NCBI GenBank assembly: GCA_900764755.1
Contig: CAAFPE010000101.1
Coordinates: forward strand, 1-41,480
Reading direction: 5' to 3'
Origin: an uncultured Oscillospiraceae bacterium
Lineage (GTDB): Bacteria > Bacillota > Clostridia > Oscillospirales > Oscillospiraceae
Length of the DNA: 41,480 nt
Below are positions 32,092 to 40,263 of this stretch, in pieces. The first letter of the stretch is position 1. Every line of letters begins with the position of its first letter. Both the position numbers and the translations under genes were made by a program. The notes beneath the pieces are model-generated. The model made no database searches. It saw nothing but the letters and a program-made list of their open reading frames with translations, and had not been told where the DNA came from.

Positions 32092-32529
32092 ATGTGGACA
32101 TCCAATCGAAAGACGGAGGGGCGGACGGTGGAGGCCGCGGCAGACCTGGGGCTGGTGACTCTGGGGGGAGATCCCGCCGGTGTCTATCTGGGTGGAGAGC
32201 GGCGCTGGGTGGCGGTGTGCGCTCCCGGCGGCTATCAGTGGCGGCCGCAGACAGGCGACAAGGTGCTTGTGGTCAAGGCAGGCGACCAGAGGGAGATCCC
32301 ATGTCTGGCTGGGGTGCGCCAGCCGGAGATCCAGGAGAAGGAGGATCCCCTGGAGGCTGGAGCGGTGCGGATCACCGGAGGCAGTGGGCGGATGGATCTG
32401 AACACTAAGGGCGTGGTGCTGAACGGAAAGGAGACGGCCCTGAAGGGCAGGGTAACTGTCAACGGGGAGCGGCTGGAGGATATGATCTGGCGTATCGCGG
32501 CAGATGTGGTGTCTTCCATGCTGGGATAA
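32092..32529 (+). CDS. Putative baseplate spike / gpV-like protein (XkdR position)
   Basis: 145 residues. A small OB-like domain (GVYLGGERRWVAVCAPGGYQW, GDKVLVVKAGDQ) is followed by a C-terminal repeat-like stretch (ITGGSGRMDLNTKGVVLNGK), which resembles the beta-helical stalk of short spikes, and a final helix. The ATG at 32092 has AGGTGCGGG upstream; a GTG at 32083 is possible. Role inferred from position after the hub. Confidence 0.6.
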   Translation: MWTSNRKTEGRTVEAAADLGLVTLGGDPAGVYLGGERRWVAVCAPGGYQWRPQTGDKVLVVKAGDQREIPCLAGVRQPEIQEKEDPLEAGAVRITGGSGRMDLNTKGVVLNGKETALKGRVTVNGERLEDMIWRIAADVVSSMLG

Positions 32530-32539
32530 GGGGGGAACG

Positions 32540-32893
32540 ATGGAACTGAAGTTGGAGCAGGGGGACTATGTCCCAAACGGCGCGGGGGGCTTTCAGCGGC
32601 TGGAGGGGGCGGAGGCACTCCTTCAGCGGGTGCTCTTTCGACTGACCGCCCGGCGGGGACAGTTCCCCTTTCTGCCGGAGCTGGGCAGCCGCCTGTATCA
32701 GCTGGGCCGGGAAAAGCCCTCCGCCCAGGAGGCACTGGCCCTCCAATATGTCACCGAGGCACTGGCACAGGAGTCGGAACTGGCGGTGACAGGGGTGGAA
32801 TTGACCGAGACCGCGCCAGGACGGGCTGCCCTGCGTACGGATCTGAATTGGCGGGGCGCGCCGCTGTCCGTAGCGGTAGAGGTACGGATATGA
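32540..32893 (+). CDS. Baseplate wedge protein (gp25/XkdS-like)
   Basis: 117 residues in the slot of XkdS. The middle of the protein, RVLFRLTARRGQFPFLPELG then YVTEALAQESELAVTGVE, fits the gp25-like family (short helix, then RG.F...P..G, then a helix before the beta strands). It nucleates the wedge that holds the sheath. GGGGGAA precedes the ATG. Confidence 0.72.
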   Translation: MELKLEQGDYVPNGAGGFQRLEGAEALLQRVLFRLTARRGQFPFLPELGSRLYQLGREKPSAQEALALQYVTEALAQESELAVTGVELTETAPGRAALRTDLNWRGAPLSVAVEVRI

Positions 32894-32905
32894 GGAGGTG
32901 AGAGG

Positions 32906-33961
32906 ATGAAAACGGTGGATGAGATCTTTGGGGAGATGCTGGTCAGCTTTGGAGCGCGGACCGGGATGGAGGTGGACCAGGGCTGCGATCTGGCCGTCCG
33001 CCTGTATGCGGCGGCGGCCCAGATCTATGCGCTGTACCTCCAGGCTGACTGGGTGGCCAGGCAGGCGTTTCCCCAGACAGCGGAAGGGGACTATCTGGAT
33101 CTCCACGCCCAGCTGAGAGGGCTGGAGCGGAAGCAGGCCTCCCATGCGGCGGGGACCCTCCGCTTCTTTGCGGACGAGGCGGCCGAGACGCCCAGGGAGA
33201 TCCCCCAGGGCACTGTATGCATGACTGCGGGACTGGTGCGGTTCGAGACCACACGGGCGGCTGTCCTCCCAGCGGGACAACTCCAGGTCGATGTCCCCGC
33301 CCGCGCCCTGCTGGCGGGCAGCTCCGGGAACGCGGCCGCCGGGACGGTGCTCTCTATGGCAGTGGCCCCAGTAGGGATCCGGCGCTGTGACAATCCGGAG
33401 CCCTTCCTGGGTGGGAGCGACGGCGAGACGGACAGTGAACTGAGAAAACGGGTGCTGGATACTTTCCAGCGCCTGCCCAACGGGGCCAATGCCGCCTTCT
33501 ATGAGCAGGGGGCCCTGTCCTTTGATGAGGTGGCCGCCGCCTCCGTCCTTCCACGGAGCCGGGGGATCGGTACAGTGGACGTGGTGGTGTCCACCCACAG
33601 CGGGAAGGCGGACCCTGCCCTGCTGGAGCAGATTCAGGCCTATTTCCAGAGCAGGCGGGAGATCGCTGTGGACGTCCAGGTGCGCGCCCCGGAGCAGGTG
33701 AAGGTGGACGTTGCCATCCGGCTCCAGCCGGCGGAGGGTTCCAGCCTGGAGACCGCTGCCGCCGGGGTAGAGGCCGCGGTGAGGAACTGGTTTTCCGGTG
33801 AGCGTCTGGGGAAGCCGGTGCTGCTGGCGCAGCTGTACAGTCTGATCTTCGCCTGCGACGGGGTGGCCAACTGTAAGCTGGCAGCACCGGCTGACGATGT
33901 GGAGATCGCAGCCCACCAGCTGCCGGTGCTGGGGACCCTGACTGTGGAGGGACTGGCATGA
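32906..33961 (+). CDS. Baseplate J-like protein (XkdT/gpJ-like)
   Basis: 351 residues of the Baseplate_J family (gp6-like wedge). N-terminal helices (VDEIFGEMLVSF), the DYLDLHAQLRGLERKQASHA segment, RFFADEAAETPREIPQGTV, the signature VPARALLAGSSGNAAAGTV and GGSDGETDSELRKRVL, then VLPRSRGIGTVDVVV and the C-terminal VDVAIRLQPAEG region. All are diagnostic of this family. AGGAGGTGAGAGG precedes the ATG, and the stop overlaps the next gene by 4 bp. Confidence 0.88.
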   Translation: MKTVDEIFGEMLVSFGARTGMEVDQGCDLAVRLYAAAAQIYALYLQADWVARQAFPQTAEGDYLDLHAQLRGLERKQASHAAGTLRFFADEAAETPREIPQGTVCMTAGLVRFETTRAAVLPAGQLQVDVPARALLAGSSGNAAAGTVLSMAVAPVGIRRCDNPEPFLGGSDGETDSELRKRVLDTFQRLPNGANAAFYEQGALSFDEVAAASVLPRSRGIGTVDVVVSTHSGKADPALLEQIQAYFQSRREIAVDVQVRAPEQVKVDVAIRLQPAEGSSLETAAAGVEAAVRNWFSGERLGKPVLLAQLYSLIFACDGVANCKLAAPADDVEIAAHQLPVLGTLTVEGLA

Positions 33962-34542
33962 GCGGGGCCCAATATCTGCGTCAGCTGCTGTCCCCTCTCG
34001 GGGTATATGACCTGGAGGGCCCCTTCCAGAACGGGGAACTGGAGGCCCTGGGGGCGGCTCTGGATCAGGCGGAGGACGCGCTGGATGAGCTGCATCGGGA
34101 GTCCTGTCTGGCCACAGCCAGGGACTGGGGCCTGGAGCGGACCGCCGCCCTGTTCCGGCGCAGGCCCGTCGCCGCGACGCCCAAGGCTATGCGGGAGGCC
34201 CTGGCCGCCCTGCTCCGCATCGGCGGCGACAGCTTTACGCTGGATGCCATCAACGATACCATCTCCGGCTGCGGTGTCAATGCCCTGGTGCGGGAAACCG
34301 GGGAGGCCGGAACAGTGGAGGTGTCCTTCCCCAAGGTGCCTGGGATCCCACCCGGCTTTGACGAGATCCAAAAGATTGTGGAGGACATTCTCCCAGCCCA
34401 TCTGCTGGTGCAGTACCACTTCTGGTATCTCACCTGGGCCCAGCTGGAGACCAAATTTTCCTGCTGGAGGGAGATTGAGGACAAGGCCCTCACCTGGACC
34501 GGGCTGGAAACCTATGTGGAGCCGGAGGATGAATCCGGATAA
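33958..34542 (+). CDS. Tail protein XkdU-like (DUF2313/YmfQ family)
   Basis: 194 residues, last gene of the cassette. It starts YLRQLLSPLGVYDLEGPFQNGELEALGAALD with the helical opening of the YmfQ/XkdU family, followed by a helix-rich middle and a C-terminal domain with EDILPAHLLVQYHFWYLTW (trimmed here to PAHLLVQYHFWYLTW). It normally joins the baseplate wedge to tail fibres. No fibre, chaperone, holin or lysin gene follows; the terminator starts at the stop codon. Confidence 0.78.
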   Translation: MSGAQYLRQLLSPLGVYDLEGPFQNGELEALGAALDQAEDALDELHRESCLATARDWGLERTAALFRRRPVAATPKAMREALAALLRIGGDSFTLDAINDTISGCGVNALVRETGEAGTVEVSFPKVPGIPPGFDEIQKIVEDILPAHLLVQYHFWYLTWAQLETKFSCWREIEDKALTWTGLETYVEPEDESG

Positions 34543-34588
34543 AAAAGAGGGGGAGCCGCGCGACGGAACGCGGGTCCCCCTCTTTTTT
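34541..34588. terminator. Strong bidirectional terminator at the cassette end
   Basis: The stem AAAAAAGAGGGGGA with TCCCCCTCTTTTTT encloses an inner CGCG/CGCG pair, with T-runs on both strands. It overlaps the stop codons of the convergent genes on either side. Confidence 0.93.
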
Positions 34589-34976
34589 ACTTTTCGGTCA
34601 GCAGAGCCTCCAGTGTCTGGACCATTTCAAAGACCAAGGCGTCGCAGTGCTCCTTCCGGGTGACACCCACCTCCTTGGCCCGGGTGAGCAGGGCGGCGCA
34701 CTCCGCAGCCTGATGCTCCTCCCGGAAGCGGCGGAGCAGCTCTCCAGCCTCCTTGGTACTGTATCCCTTCAGGCCCAGCAGCATCAGGGCACTGGTGATC
34801 ACCCCGCAGGTGGCCCCGTGGTTCATGCCGGAGCCAAACATGGCCCCCAGCTGGTAGGCCTGCTCCTCCTCCAACCCCGCCTCGCCGGCAAAGGGCACCA
34901 GAATGGACTGGGCGCAGTTGTAGTGGCGTCCGCCGGGATCTGTGCGCAGATGCTTGACTTGTTCCATACGATCCAT
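34587..34976 (-). CDS. C_GCAxxG_C_C family protein
   Basis: 129 residues of the redox-associated C_GCAxxG_C_C family, whose members carry conserved Cys and often accompany electron-transfer or metal-related genes. Visible: NCAQS near the N-terminus, GMNHGATCGVITSALMLLG in the middle, then AAECAAL and EHCDALV in the C-terminal helix, four family Cys in all. GAGGAGG lies 8-10 bases before the ATG at 34976. Exact biochemical role is unknown for the family. Confidence 0.83.
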   Translation of the reverse strand: MDRMEQVKHLRTDPGGRHYNCAQSILVPFAGEAGLEEEQAYQLGAMFGSGMNHGATCGVITSALMLLGLKGYSTKEAGELLRRFREEHQAAECAALLTRAKEVGVTRKEHCDALVFEMVQTLEALLTEK

Positions 34977-35105
34977 AGTGGGATCCTCCTCGTTATGTTG
35001 ATTTTAGTCTGTTATTGAGTAGAAAGCACGTTCCGGTCCCTCATCTACCGGGGAGACGGGCGTGAATAGGGGATATGGCTGGGTCTACAAAAGAGAGGTG
35101 TGCCC

Positions 35106-37214
35106 TCAGTTGAAAATGTCCGGGGTATCGGCGAACAGCCGCCGCACCCGATCCAGCACGGGGCGGTTCTCTGGACGGGTGAGGCCAGGGTCGCTCTGGA
35201 GCAGGCCGCGGGCGGCGGTCTGGGCCTCCTGGAGCAGGCGAAGGTCCCCCGACAGGTCGGCCAGGGCCAGCTGGGGCAGGCCGTGCTGGCGGCTGCCAAA
35301 GAAGTCGCCGGGGCCCCGGAGCTTCAGATCCTCCTCGGCGATCCGGAACCCGTCGGTGGTGGAGGCCAAGGTGCGCAGACGGGCCAGGGAGTCCGGGCTG
35401 TGGGTATTGGTGATGAGGACGCAGTAGGACTTGTGCCTCCCGCGCCCTACCCGGCCCCGGAGCTGGTGGAGCTGGCTGAGGCCGAAGCACTCGGCGTTCT
35501 CCACAATGATCAGGGCGGCATTTGGCACGTCCACCCCCACCTCCACCACGGTGGTGGAGACCAGAACGTCGATCTCTCCAGCGGCAAAGGAGGACATCAC
35601 CGCCTCCTTCTCCCGGGGGCGCATCTTTCCGTGGAGAAATGCCACCCGCAGATCGGGGAACACCTGGGTACGGAGGGTCTCGGCGTAGGTGGTCACCGCC
35701 TTCAGATCCGGCCGGGCCTCCACCTGTGCCCACTGGGCACTCTGCCCCCCGTCCTCTGCCTTTTCCTCCACCGCAGGACAGATGATATAGGCCTGACGCC
35801 CCTCCCCCACCAGGCGGCGGACAAAATTGTACATCCGCTGGCGTTTGTCCTCGTGGACCACATAGGTCTCCACCGGCGTGCGGCCCGGAGGCAGCTGGTC
35901 GATGATGGACACATCCAGGTCTCCGTATATGATGAGGGCCAGCGTCCGCGGGATAGGCGTGGCCGACATGACCAGCACATGGGGGGGCGGCATCCCGCCC
36001 TGCTCCGACTTGCCGGCCAGGGCAGCCCGCTGGGCCACGCCGAAGCGGTGCTGCTCGTCGGCCACGATCAGGGCCAGCCGCCGAAACTCCACCTGGGGGG
36101 AGATCAGGGCATGGGTGCCGATGATCAAATCGATCTCTCCGGCGGCCAGGGCCTTCCGGGCCTCCCGCTTCTCCTTCTGGGTCAGCCCTCCGGTGAGCAG
36201 GCCCACCCGGATCCCGGCCGGACGCAGAAGGGCGGACAGAGAGCGCCAGTGCTGCTCCGCCAGCACCTCGGTGGGGGCCATCAGGGCGGCCTGACACCCC
36301 GCTCCTGCGGCGAGCCACGCGGCGAAGGCGGCCACCACCGTCTTACCTGAGCCTACGTCTCCCTGGACCAGCCGGTTCATAGGCCGTCCGGAGGCCATGT
36401 CTCCGGCGATCTCCTCCATCACCCGTAACTGGGCCCCGGTGGGCGGGAAGGGGAGCAGAGTGAGAAAATCGGCCAGTGGGTGGGAGGGAACGGCCTGTCC
36501 TGAGCCGCCCCCACGGCGGGTCTTCAGCATGGTCAGACCGGCGGAGAGGTAAAACAGCTCCTCAAAGGTCAGCCGCCGCCGGGCCTGCTCCAGGGCCTGG
36601 AAGGTGCCGGGGAAATGGATGTTCCGATAGGCGAACTCGGCCTGGGCCAGCCCGTGCTCCAGACGGATCGACATGGGCAGGGTCTCCGGAGCCGCCCCGG
36701 CGCAGGCCTCCACCGCCCGCTGGGTGAGGGAGAGCATCAGGTGGTTGGAGATCCCGGCGGTCAGGGGGTAGACGGGGATGATGCGGCCGGTCGTGTTCCG
36801 GCGGTCCGCGGGCTCAAAGATGGGGTTGACCATGGCCCGGCGGCTCCCCTGCTCCTCCACAGTTCCGAAAAAGATATACTCCTCCCCGGCGCGGAGGGCC
36901 CGCTCTACATAGCTCTGGTTGAAAAAGGTGAGGTGGAGGGCACCCGCCTGATCCACCACCCGCAGCTGGACCAGCTCCAGTCCCCGGCGGATCCGGGCCA
37001 GACGGGGATGCTCCGCGGCCATGGCCCGGACACACACCTTCCGGCCCAGAGGGGCGGAGCGGATGGAATAGATCTCCCGGCGGTCCTCGTAGTCCCGCGG
37101 AAAATAGGTGAGCAGCTGGGCGCACCGGGTCAGTCCCAGCTTTGCCAGCTTTTTCGCCCGGGCCTCCCCCACTCCGGGGAACTGGTCCAGGGGGGTATCC
37201 AATGTGATGGCCAT
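35106..37214 (-). CDS. recG: ATP-dependent DNA helicase RecG
   Basis: Branch-migration helicase that remodels stalled replication forks and Holliday junctions. 702 residues, family length. An N-terminal wedge domain (QFPGVGEARAKKLAKLGL, then an OB fold with VQLRVVDQAGALHLTFFNQ) binds the junction. Helicase motifs: Walker A GDVGSGKT (285-292), DEQH box (386-389), MSATPIPRTLAL, and in the second lobe VSTTVVEVGVDVPNA and QLRGRVGRG. The C-terminal wing has LRGPGDFFGSRQHGLP. GGAGG lies 7 bases before the ATG. Intact. The 130 bp downstream, to the C_GCAxxG_C_C gene, show no terminator I can support. Confidence 0.97.
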   Translation of the reverse strand: MAITLDTPLDQFPGVGEARAKKLAKLGLTRCAQLLTYFPRDYEDRREIYSIRSAPLGRKVCVRAMAAEHPRLARIRRGLELVQLRVVDQAGALHLTFFNQSYVERALRAGEEYIFFGTVEEQGSRRAMVNPIFEPADRRNTTGRIIPVYPLTAGISNHLMLSLTQRAVEACAGAAPETLPMSIRLEHGLAQAEFAYRNIHFPGTFQALEQARRRLTFEELFYLSAGLTMLKTRRGGGSGQAVPSHPLADFLTLLPFPPTGAQLRVMEEIAGDMASGRPMNRLVQGDVGSGKTVVAAFAAWLAAGAGCQAALMAPTEVLAEQHWRSLSALLRPAGIRVGLLTGGLTQKEKREARKALAAGEIDLIIGTHALISPQVEFRRLALIVADEQHRFGVAQRAALAGKSEQGGMPPPHVLVMSATPIPRTLALIIYGDLDVSIIDQLPPGRTPVETYVVHEDKRQRMYNFVRRLVGEGRQAYIICPAVEEKAEDGGQSAQWAQVEARPDLKAVTTYAETLRTQVFPDLRVAFLHGKMRPREKEAVMSSFAAGEIDVLVSTTVVEVGVDVPNAALIIVENAECFGLSQLHQLRGRVGRGRHKSYCVLITNTHSPDSLARLRTLASTTDGFRIAEEDLKLRGPGDFFGSRQHGLPQLALADLSGDLRLLQEAQTAARGLLQSDPGLTRPENRPVLDRVRRLFADTPDIFN

Positions 37215-37300
37215 GGGCGCGCCTCCTTTCCGTCCGGACGGGGTCCTGTGCGGCAGCGATATTTTACCACAAGTTTATGAGAGCGTAAAGGGCGGGACGA

Positions 37301-37333
37301 CAGAAGGCCCCGGCGATCCGCCGGGGCCTTCTG
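37301..37333. terminator. 15-bp hairpin between recG and the radical SAM gene
   Basis: CAGAAGGCCCCGGCG (37301-37315) pairs perfectly with CGCCGGGGCCTTCTG (37319-37333) around an ATC loop. It is the likely end of the leftward mutY/radical SAM unit. No long T-run follows. The rest of 37215-37495 has no gene and is AT-richer than its surroundings. Confidence 0.6.
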
Positions 37334-37495
37334 CCTGTGTGTGTTGTAAAAGGAGAGAGAAAAGAAATGGAGAAAGATTGTAATCACTGAGTACGCTTAT
37401 ATAGTAACGGATAATTGCGTCAGAATCGTGACCAAGCTGTGAACGATTTGGAAACAATCTCTCTCCTTTATGAACAATTTATAAAGGGGTGCCCA

Positions 37496-38371
37496 TTACA
37501 GCCCTGTGAGGTCAAAGGGCGGGGTGTACTCCTCCCGGGCGCTGGTGCGCTCCTGACAGAACCCGGGCAGGTCCAGGCTCCGCATATAGTCGGCGGCGCT
37601 CTCCATCTCCCCCCGGCGGAGACGGCGGTCCAGCTCGGGAAACGCGCTCAGGTCACCCCAGGGGGTGTACTGGCTCATCAGAGAGAAGAGGACCGCCCCC
37701 TTGGGGAAGGTCCGGTTCACCCAGTCCATCACCGCCTTGGCCTGGGCCGTCTGCCCCGGAAGGATCAGGTGGCGGATCACCACGCCCCGGGTGAGCAGTC
37801 CCGCCGCATCAAATTGACAGGGACCGGTCTGGCGGAACATCTCCTCAATGGCGGCCTGGGCGATCCCGGGATAGTCCGGAGCGGCGGAGTAGCGCCCGGC
37901 GGCTTTCGGGTCCAGGTACTTCAGATCCGGGAGATAGATGTCCACCCTGCCCTCCAGGGCCTTGAGGGTCTCCACCCGGTCATAGCCCCCGGTGTTCCAC
38001 ACCACCGGGACGGGAAGGGGTTCCTCCAGCACTTGGCGCACGATGTGGGCGTAGTGGGTGGGGTTGACAAAATTGATGTTGTGGGCCCCCTGGCGGACCA
38101 GCTCCAGGCAGATCTCCCGCAGGCGGGGGACGGTGAGTGCTTTCCCGAAGTCCCGGTGGCTGATGGCCTCGTTCTGGCAGAATACGCACCCCAGGGAGCA
38201 GCCGGAGAAGAACACGGTCCCGGAGCCCCGGGTCCCGGAGATGGGGGGCTCCTCCCAGTGGTGGAGGGCGGCCCGGGCGGCCACCGGCAGGGCGGGCATC
38301 CGGCACCAGCCCTCCCCTGCCGTGTCGGTGCGCAGGGCCCCGCACCGGCGGGGACAGAGATCACAGATCAT
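37496..38371 (-). CDS. Radical SAM protein, pyruvate-formate-lyase-activating-like
   Basis: 291 residues. The radical SAM cluster motif CSLGCVFC (C58, C62, C65) binds a 4Fe-4S cluster and S-adenosylmethionine; it lies in FFSGCSLGCVFCQN, as in PflA-like and AmmeMemoRadiSam-type enzymes. A second Cys group at the very N-terminus (ICDLCPRRC, then GWC) may bind another cluster. Further family stretches: NINFVNPTHYAHIV, DIYLPDLKY and GVVIRHLILPG. The substrate is not known. I chose the ATG at 38371, which overlaps the upstream stop by 4 bp; a GTG at 38401 would overlap more. Confidence 0.88.
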   Translation of the reverse strand: MICDLCPRRCGALRTDTAGEGWCRMPALPVAARAALHHWEEPPISGTRGSGTVFFSGCSLGCVFCQNEAISHRDFGKALTVPRLREICLELVRQGAHNINFVNPTHYAHIVRQVLEEPLPVPVVWNTGGYDRVETLKALEGRVDIYLPDLKYLDPKAAGRYSAAPDYPGIAQAAIEEMFRQTGPCQFDAAGLLTRGVVIRHLILPGQTAQAKAVMDWVNRTFPKGAVLFSLMSQYTPWGDLSAFPELDRRLRRGEMESAADYMRSLDLPGFCQERTSAREEYTPPFDLTGL

Positions 38372-38913
38372 TGGGCGGTCCCCCTCCGGCGGTAGATGCA
38401 CTCCACCATGCCGTTCTCCGCCCGGTGGGAAACCAGATCCAAAAGCTTTGGGCCCTTTAGTCCGCTGAACAGGGGGATCCCCGCCCCCAGCAGGATGGGA
38501 ATGATGGTCAGCCGCAGTTCATCGATCAGATCCAGCTCCAGGGCCTGACGCACCAGGTCCGCTCCGCCGCACAGCCATATATCCCGGCCGGGGAGGGCCT
38601 GGAGCCGGGCTGCCAGCCGGTCCAGGGACAGATCGGTGAACTGAATATCTCCCTCTGCCTCCGGTGCGCTCCGGTGGGTGAGTACCCAGGCGGACAGCCC
38701 CTCATAGGGCCATGCCCCGGGAGAGAGCTGGGTGGTGATCTGGTCGTAGGTCCTGCGTCCCATGATCACCGTATCCACCGTCTGAACGAAGTCTGAGTAG
38801 CCTCCATCTCCCTCCCAGGCCGGATCCTGGCCGGCCAGCCAGTCCACTCCGCCGGCGGGGTCCGCCAGGTATCCGTCCAGGCTCATGGAGATATAAAGCA
38901 CGATGCGTCTCAT
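38368..38913 (-). CDS. RibD C-terminal / dihydrofolate-reductase-like protein
   Basis: 181 residues of the RibD_C/DHFR-like reductase family (YwjB/YyaP type), probably NAD(P)H-dependent. It opens RRIVLYISMSLDGYLADPAG, the standard family start, then DTVIMGRRTYDQI, IWLCGGADLVRQAL for the nucleotide, and LRLTIIPILLGAGIPLF. It stands alone, without a deaminase domain, so it is not a riboflavin-pathway RibD; the physiological substrate is unknown. It lies 17 bp after mutY and overlaps the radical SAM gene, so all three are one operon. Confidence 0.87.
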   Translation of the reverse strand: MRRIVLYISMSLDGYLADPAGGVDWLAGQDPAWEGDGGYSDFVQTVDTVIMGRRTYDQITTQLSPGAWPYEGLSAWVLTHRSAPEAEGDIQFTDLSLDRLAARLQALPGRDIWLCGGADLVRQALELDLIDELRLTIIPILLGAGIPLFSGLKGPKLLDLVSHRAENGMVECIYRRRGTAQ

Positions 38914-38929
38914 CTAAAAATTCCTTCCA

Positions 38930-39976
38930 TCAAAAATATCCCAGCCGACTGTCCACCGCATCCCGAAAGGCCTGAAATGCGTTGGGGACCGCGTAGTCCC
39001 GGGCCAGGGCCTGTCGGTCGGCCCATACCCAAGCCTCCGGAAGGACTTCCGCCGGTATGCGGGCGGTCCACGCCTGCATCCGCCACTCGATATGGGTGAA
39101 AATATGCCTGCCCTGTCCGGCGGGTTCCAGTTCCTCCGGCTTAAGCCCCAGAAGAGCCGGGACAGCCCCCTCTCCTGCGGGCTCATTGGGGTACTCCCAC
39201 AGACCGGCCAGCAGCCCCCTGTCCGGCCGGCGGCGCAGGGCCACCCCCCGCTCTGAAAAAATCAGATAGACCTGCCGCTGCTCCACCCGCCGGGCCTTTT
39301 TGGGGGCCTTGACTGGCAGCTGGTCGATGCGGTCCTCCAGCCGGGCCCGGCAGAACGCCGCTCCAGGGCACCGGTCACACAGGGGCGCGCCGTTGGGCAG
39401 GCATACGGTGGCCCCCAGCTCCATCATAGCCTGATTGAACTGGCCAGGCGCTTCTGTTGGGATGATCTGACGCAGCGCCTCTGTGATCCGCCGCTTGACT
39501 GTGGGGGTGGTGATGTCCCCCGGATCCCCGGTGATCCGGGTCACCACCCGCAGGACGTTTCCGTCCACCGCCGGGACTGGCAGGCCGAAGGCAATGGAGG
39601 CCACCGCCCCAGCGGTATAGTCTCCCACCCCGGCCAGGGAGCGGATCTCATCATAAGTATTTGGGAATACTCCGTCGAAGTCCTCCACGATCTGTCGGGC
39701 GGCCTTTTGGAGGTTGCGGGCCCGGCTGTAATAGCCCAGCCCCTGCCACAGCTTCATCAGGGCGTCCTCCGGCAGCGCGGCCAGGTCGGCCACAGTGGGC
39801 ACCGCCTCCAAAAACCGCCGGTAATAGTCCAATACCGCTGCCACCCGGGTCTGCTGGAGCATGATCTCCGAGATCCAGACCCGGTATGGCGTGGGATCGC
39901 TCCGCCAGGGCAGCACCCGGGCGTTTTCCCGATACCACAGCAGCAGTGGGATGGGGAGCAGTTCCAGTTCCTTCAT
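38930..39976 (-). CDS. mutY: A/G-specific adenine DNA glycosylase
   Basis: Removes adenine mispaired with 8-oxoguanine. 348 residues. The catalytic Glu is E37 in SEIMLQQTR, the helix-hairpin-helix is LAGVGDYTAGA (114-124), and the catalytic Asp is D138 in VDGNV. The iron-sulphur cluster ligands are C192, C200, C203 and C209 (spacing 7-2-5, one residue more in the first gap than the E. coli enzyme). The C-terminal 110 residues form the MutT-like 8-oxoG recognition domain, with HIFTHIEWRMQAW. AAGGAGG precedes the ATG. First gene of a leftward three-gene operon. Confidence 0.95.
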   Translation of the reverse strand: MKELELLPIPLLLWYRENARVLPWRSDPTPYRVWISEIMLQQTRVAAVLDYYRRFLEAVPTVADLAALPEDALMKLWQGLGYYSRARNLQKAARQIVEDFDGVFPNTYDEIRSLAGVGDYTAGAVASIAFGLPVPAVDGNVLRVVTRITGDPGDITTPTVKRRITEALRQIIPTEAPGQFNQAMMELGATVCLPNGAPLCDRCPGAAFCRARLEDRIDQLPVKAPKKARRVEQRQVYLIFSERGVALRRRPDRGLLAGLWEYPNEPAGEGAVPALLGLKPEELEPAGQGRHIFTHIEWRMQAWTARIPAEVLPEAWVWADRQALARDYAVPNAFQAFRDAVDSRLGYF

Positions 39977-40030
39977 CAGTGGTGTCCTCCTTGCGGACCT
40001 CCGCCCGCCGGGGCGGCCAGAGATATAAGT

Positions 40031-40057
40031 ATTTGATTATAAGATCTATAATCAAAT
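40031..40057. promoter_or_regulatory. AT-rich 11-bp inverted repeat upstream of mutY
   Basis: ATTTGATTATA (40031-40041) and TATAATCAAAT (40047-40057) form a perfect palindrome around AGATC, 55 bp before the mutY start. Each arm contains TATAAT in one direction, so it may hold the -10 box or be an operator. Bases 40058-40206 contain no gene. Confidence 0.5.
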
Positions 40058-40206
40058 TGGGGATAGTATTTTCTGTGGAAAGGTGGTAAAGTTCTACTTG
40101 CAAAAGGTTAAAAAATTAACGAGCCCCCGATAGCCGCTCTTGTCGGTGGGTTTGTCAAAAAACCTTTGCAGCTCGATTTTCCATTCCTTCCTTCTCACAA
40201 AACAGT

Positions 40207-40240
40207 CAAAAGCGGAAGCCCGGCGGGGCTTCCGCTTTTG
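40207..40240 (-). terminator. Terminator of the 2-hydroxyacid dehydrogenase gene
   Basis: CAAAAGCGGAAGCCC (40207-40221) pairs perfectly with GGGCTTCCGCTTTTG (40226-40240) over 15 bp with a 4-base loop, 24 bp after the stop. The minus strand continues ACTGTTTTGT. Confidence 0.75.
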
Positions 40241-40263
40241 GCGTTTTTGAAGGCCTGTCCGGC

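Larger units (their letters stand above)
21306..34542 (+). mobile_element. Phage-derived contractile particle cassette (PBSX/Mu-like structural genes only)
   Basis: A single rightward block of 19 frames encodes DNA packaging, head, neck, sheathed tail and baseplate in PBSX order. There is no integrase, excisionase, repressor, replication, holin, endolysin, tail-fibre or full-length tape-measure gene. It is flanked by host genes (a divergent carboxypeptidase on the left, a convergent C_GCAxxG_C_C gene on the right) and ends exactly at a strong bidirectional terminator. I see no flanking direct repeats that would mark att sites and no disrupted frames. It could be a decayed prophage, but the intact, overlapping genes favour a maintained domesticated particle. 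Confidence 0.8.

Noticed and set aside
21306..34542. A contractile injection system (eCIS/T6SS-like) instead of a phage
   Set aside because: Terminase, portal, protease and capsid genes show a DNA-packaging head; no AAA+ ClpV-like or eCIS ATPase is present.
21306..34542. Diversity-generating retroelement or toxin-antitoxin cargo in the cassette
   Set aside because: No reverse transcriptase, template/variable repeats or small toxin-antitoxin pair found between structural genes; the genes leave no room.
38930..39976. MutY iron-sulphur Cys spacing 7-2-5 as evidence of an inactive enzyme
   Set aside because: All four Cys, the catalytic Glu and Asp are present; a one-residue longer first loop is a tolerable clostridial variant.
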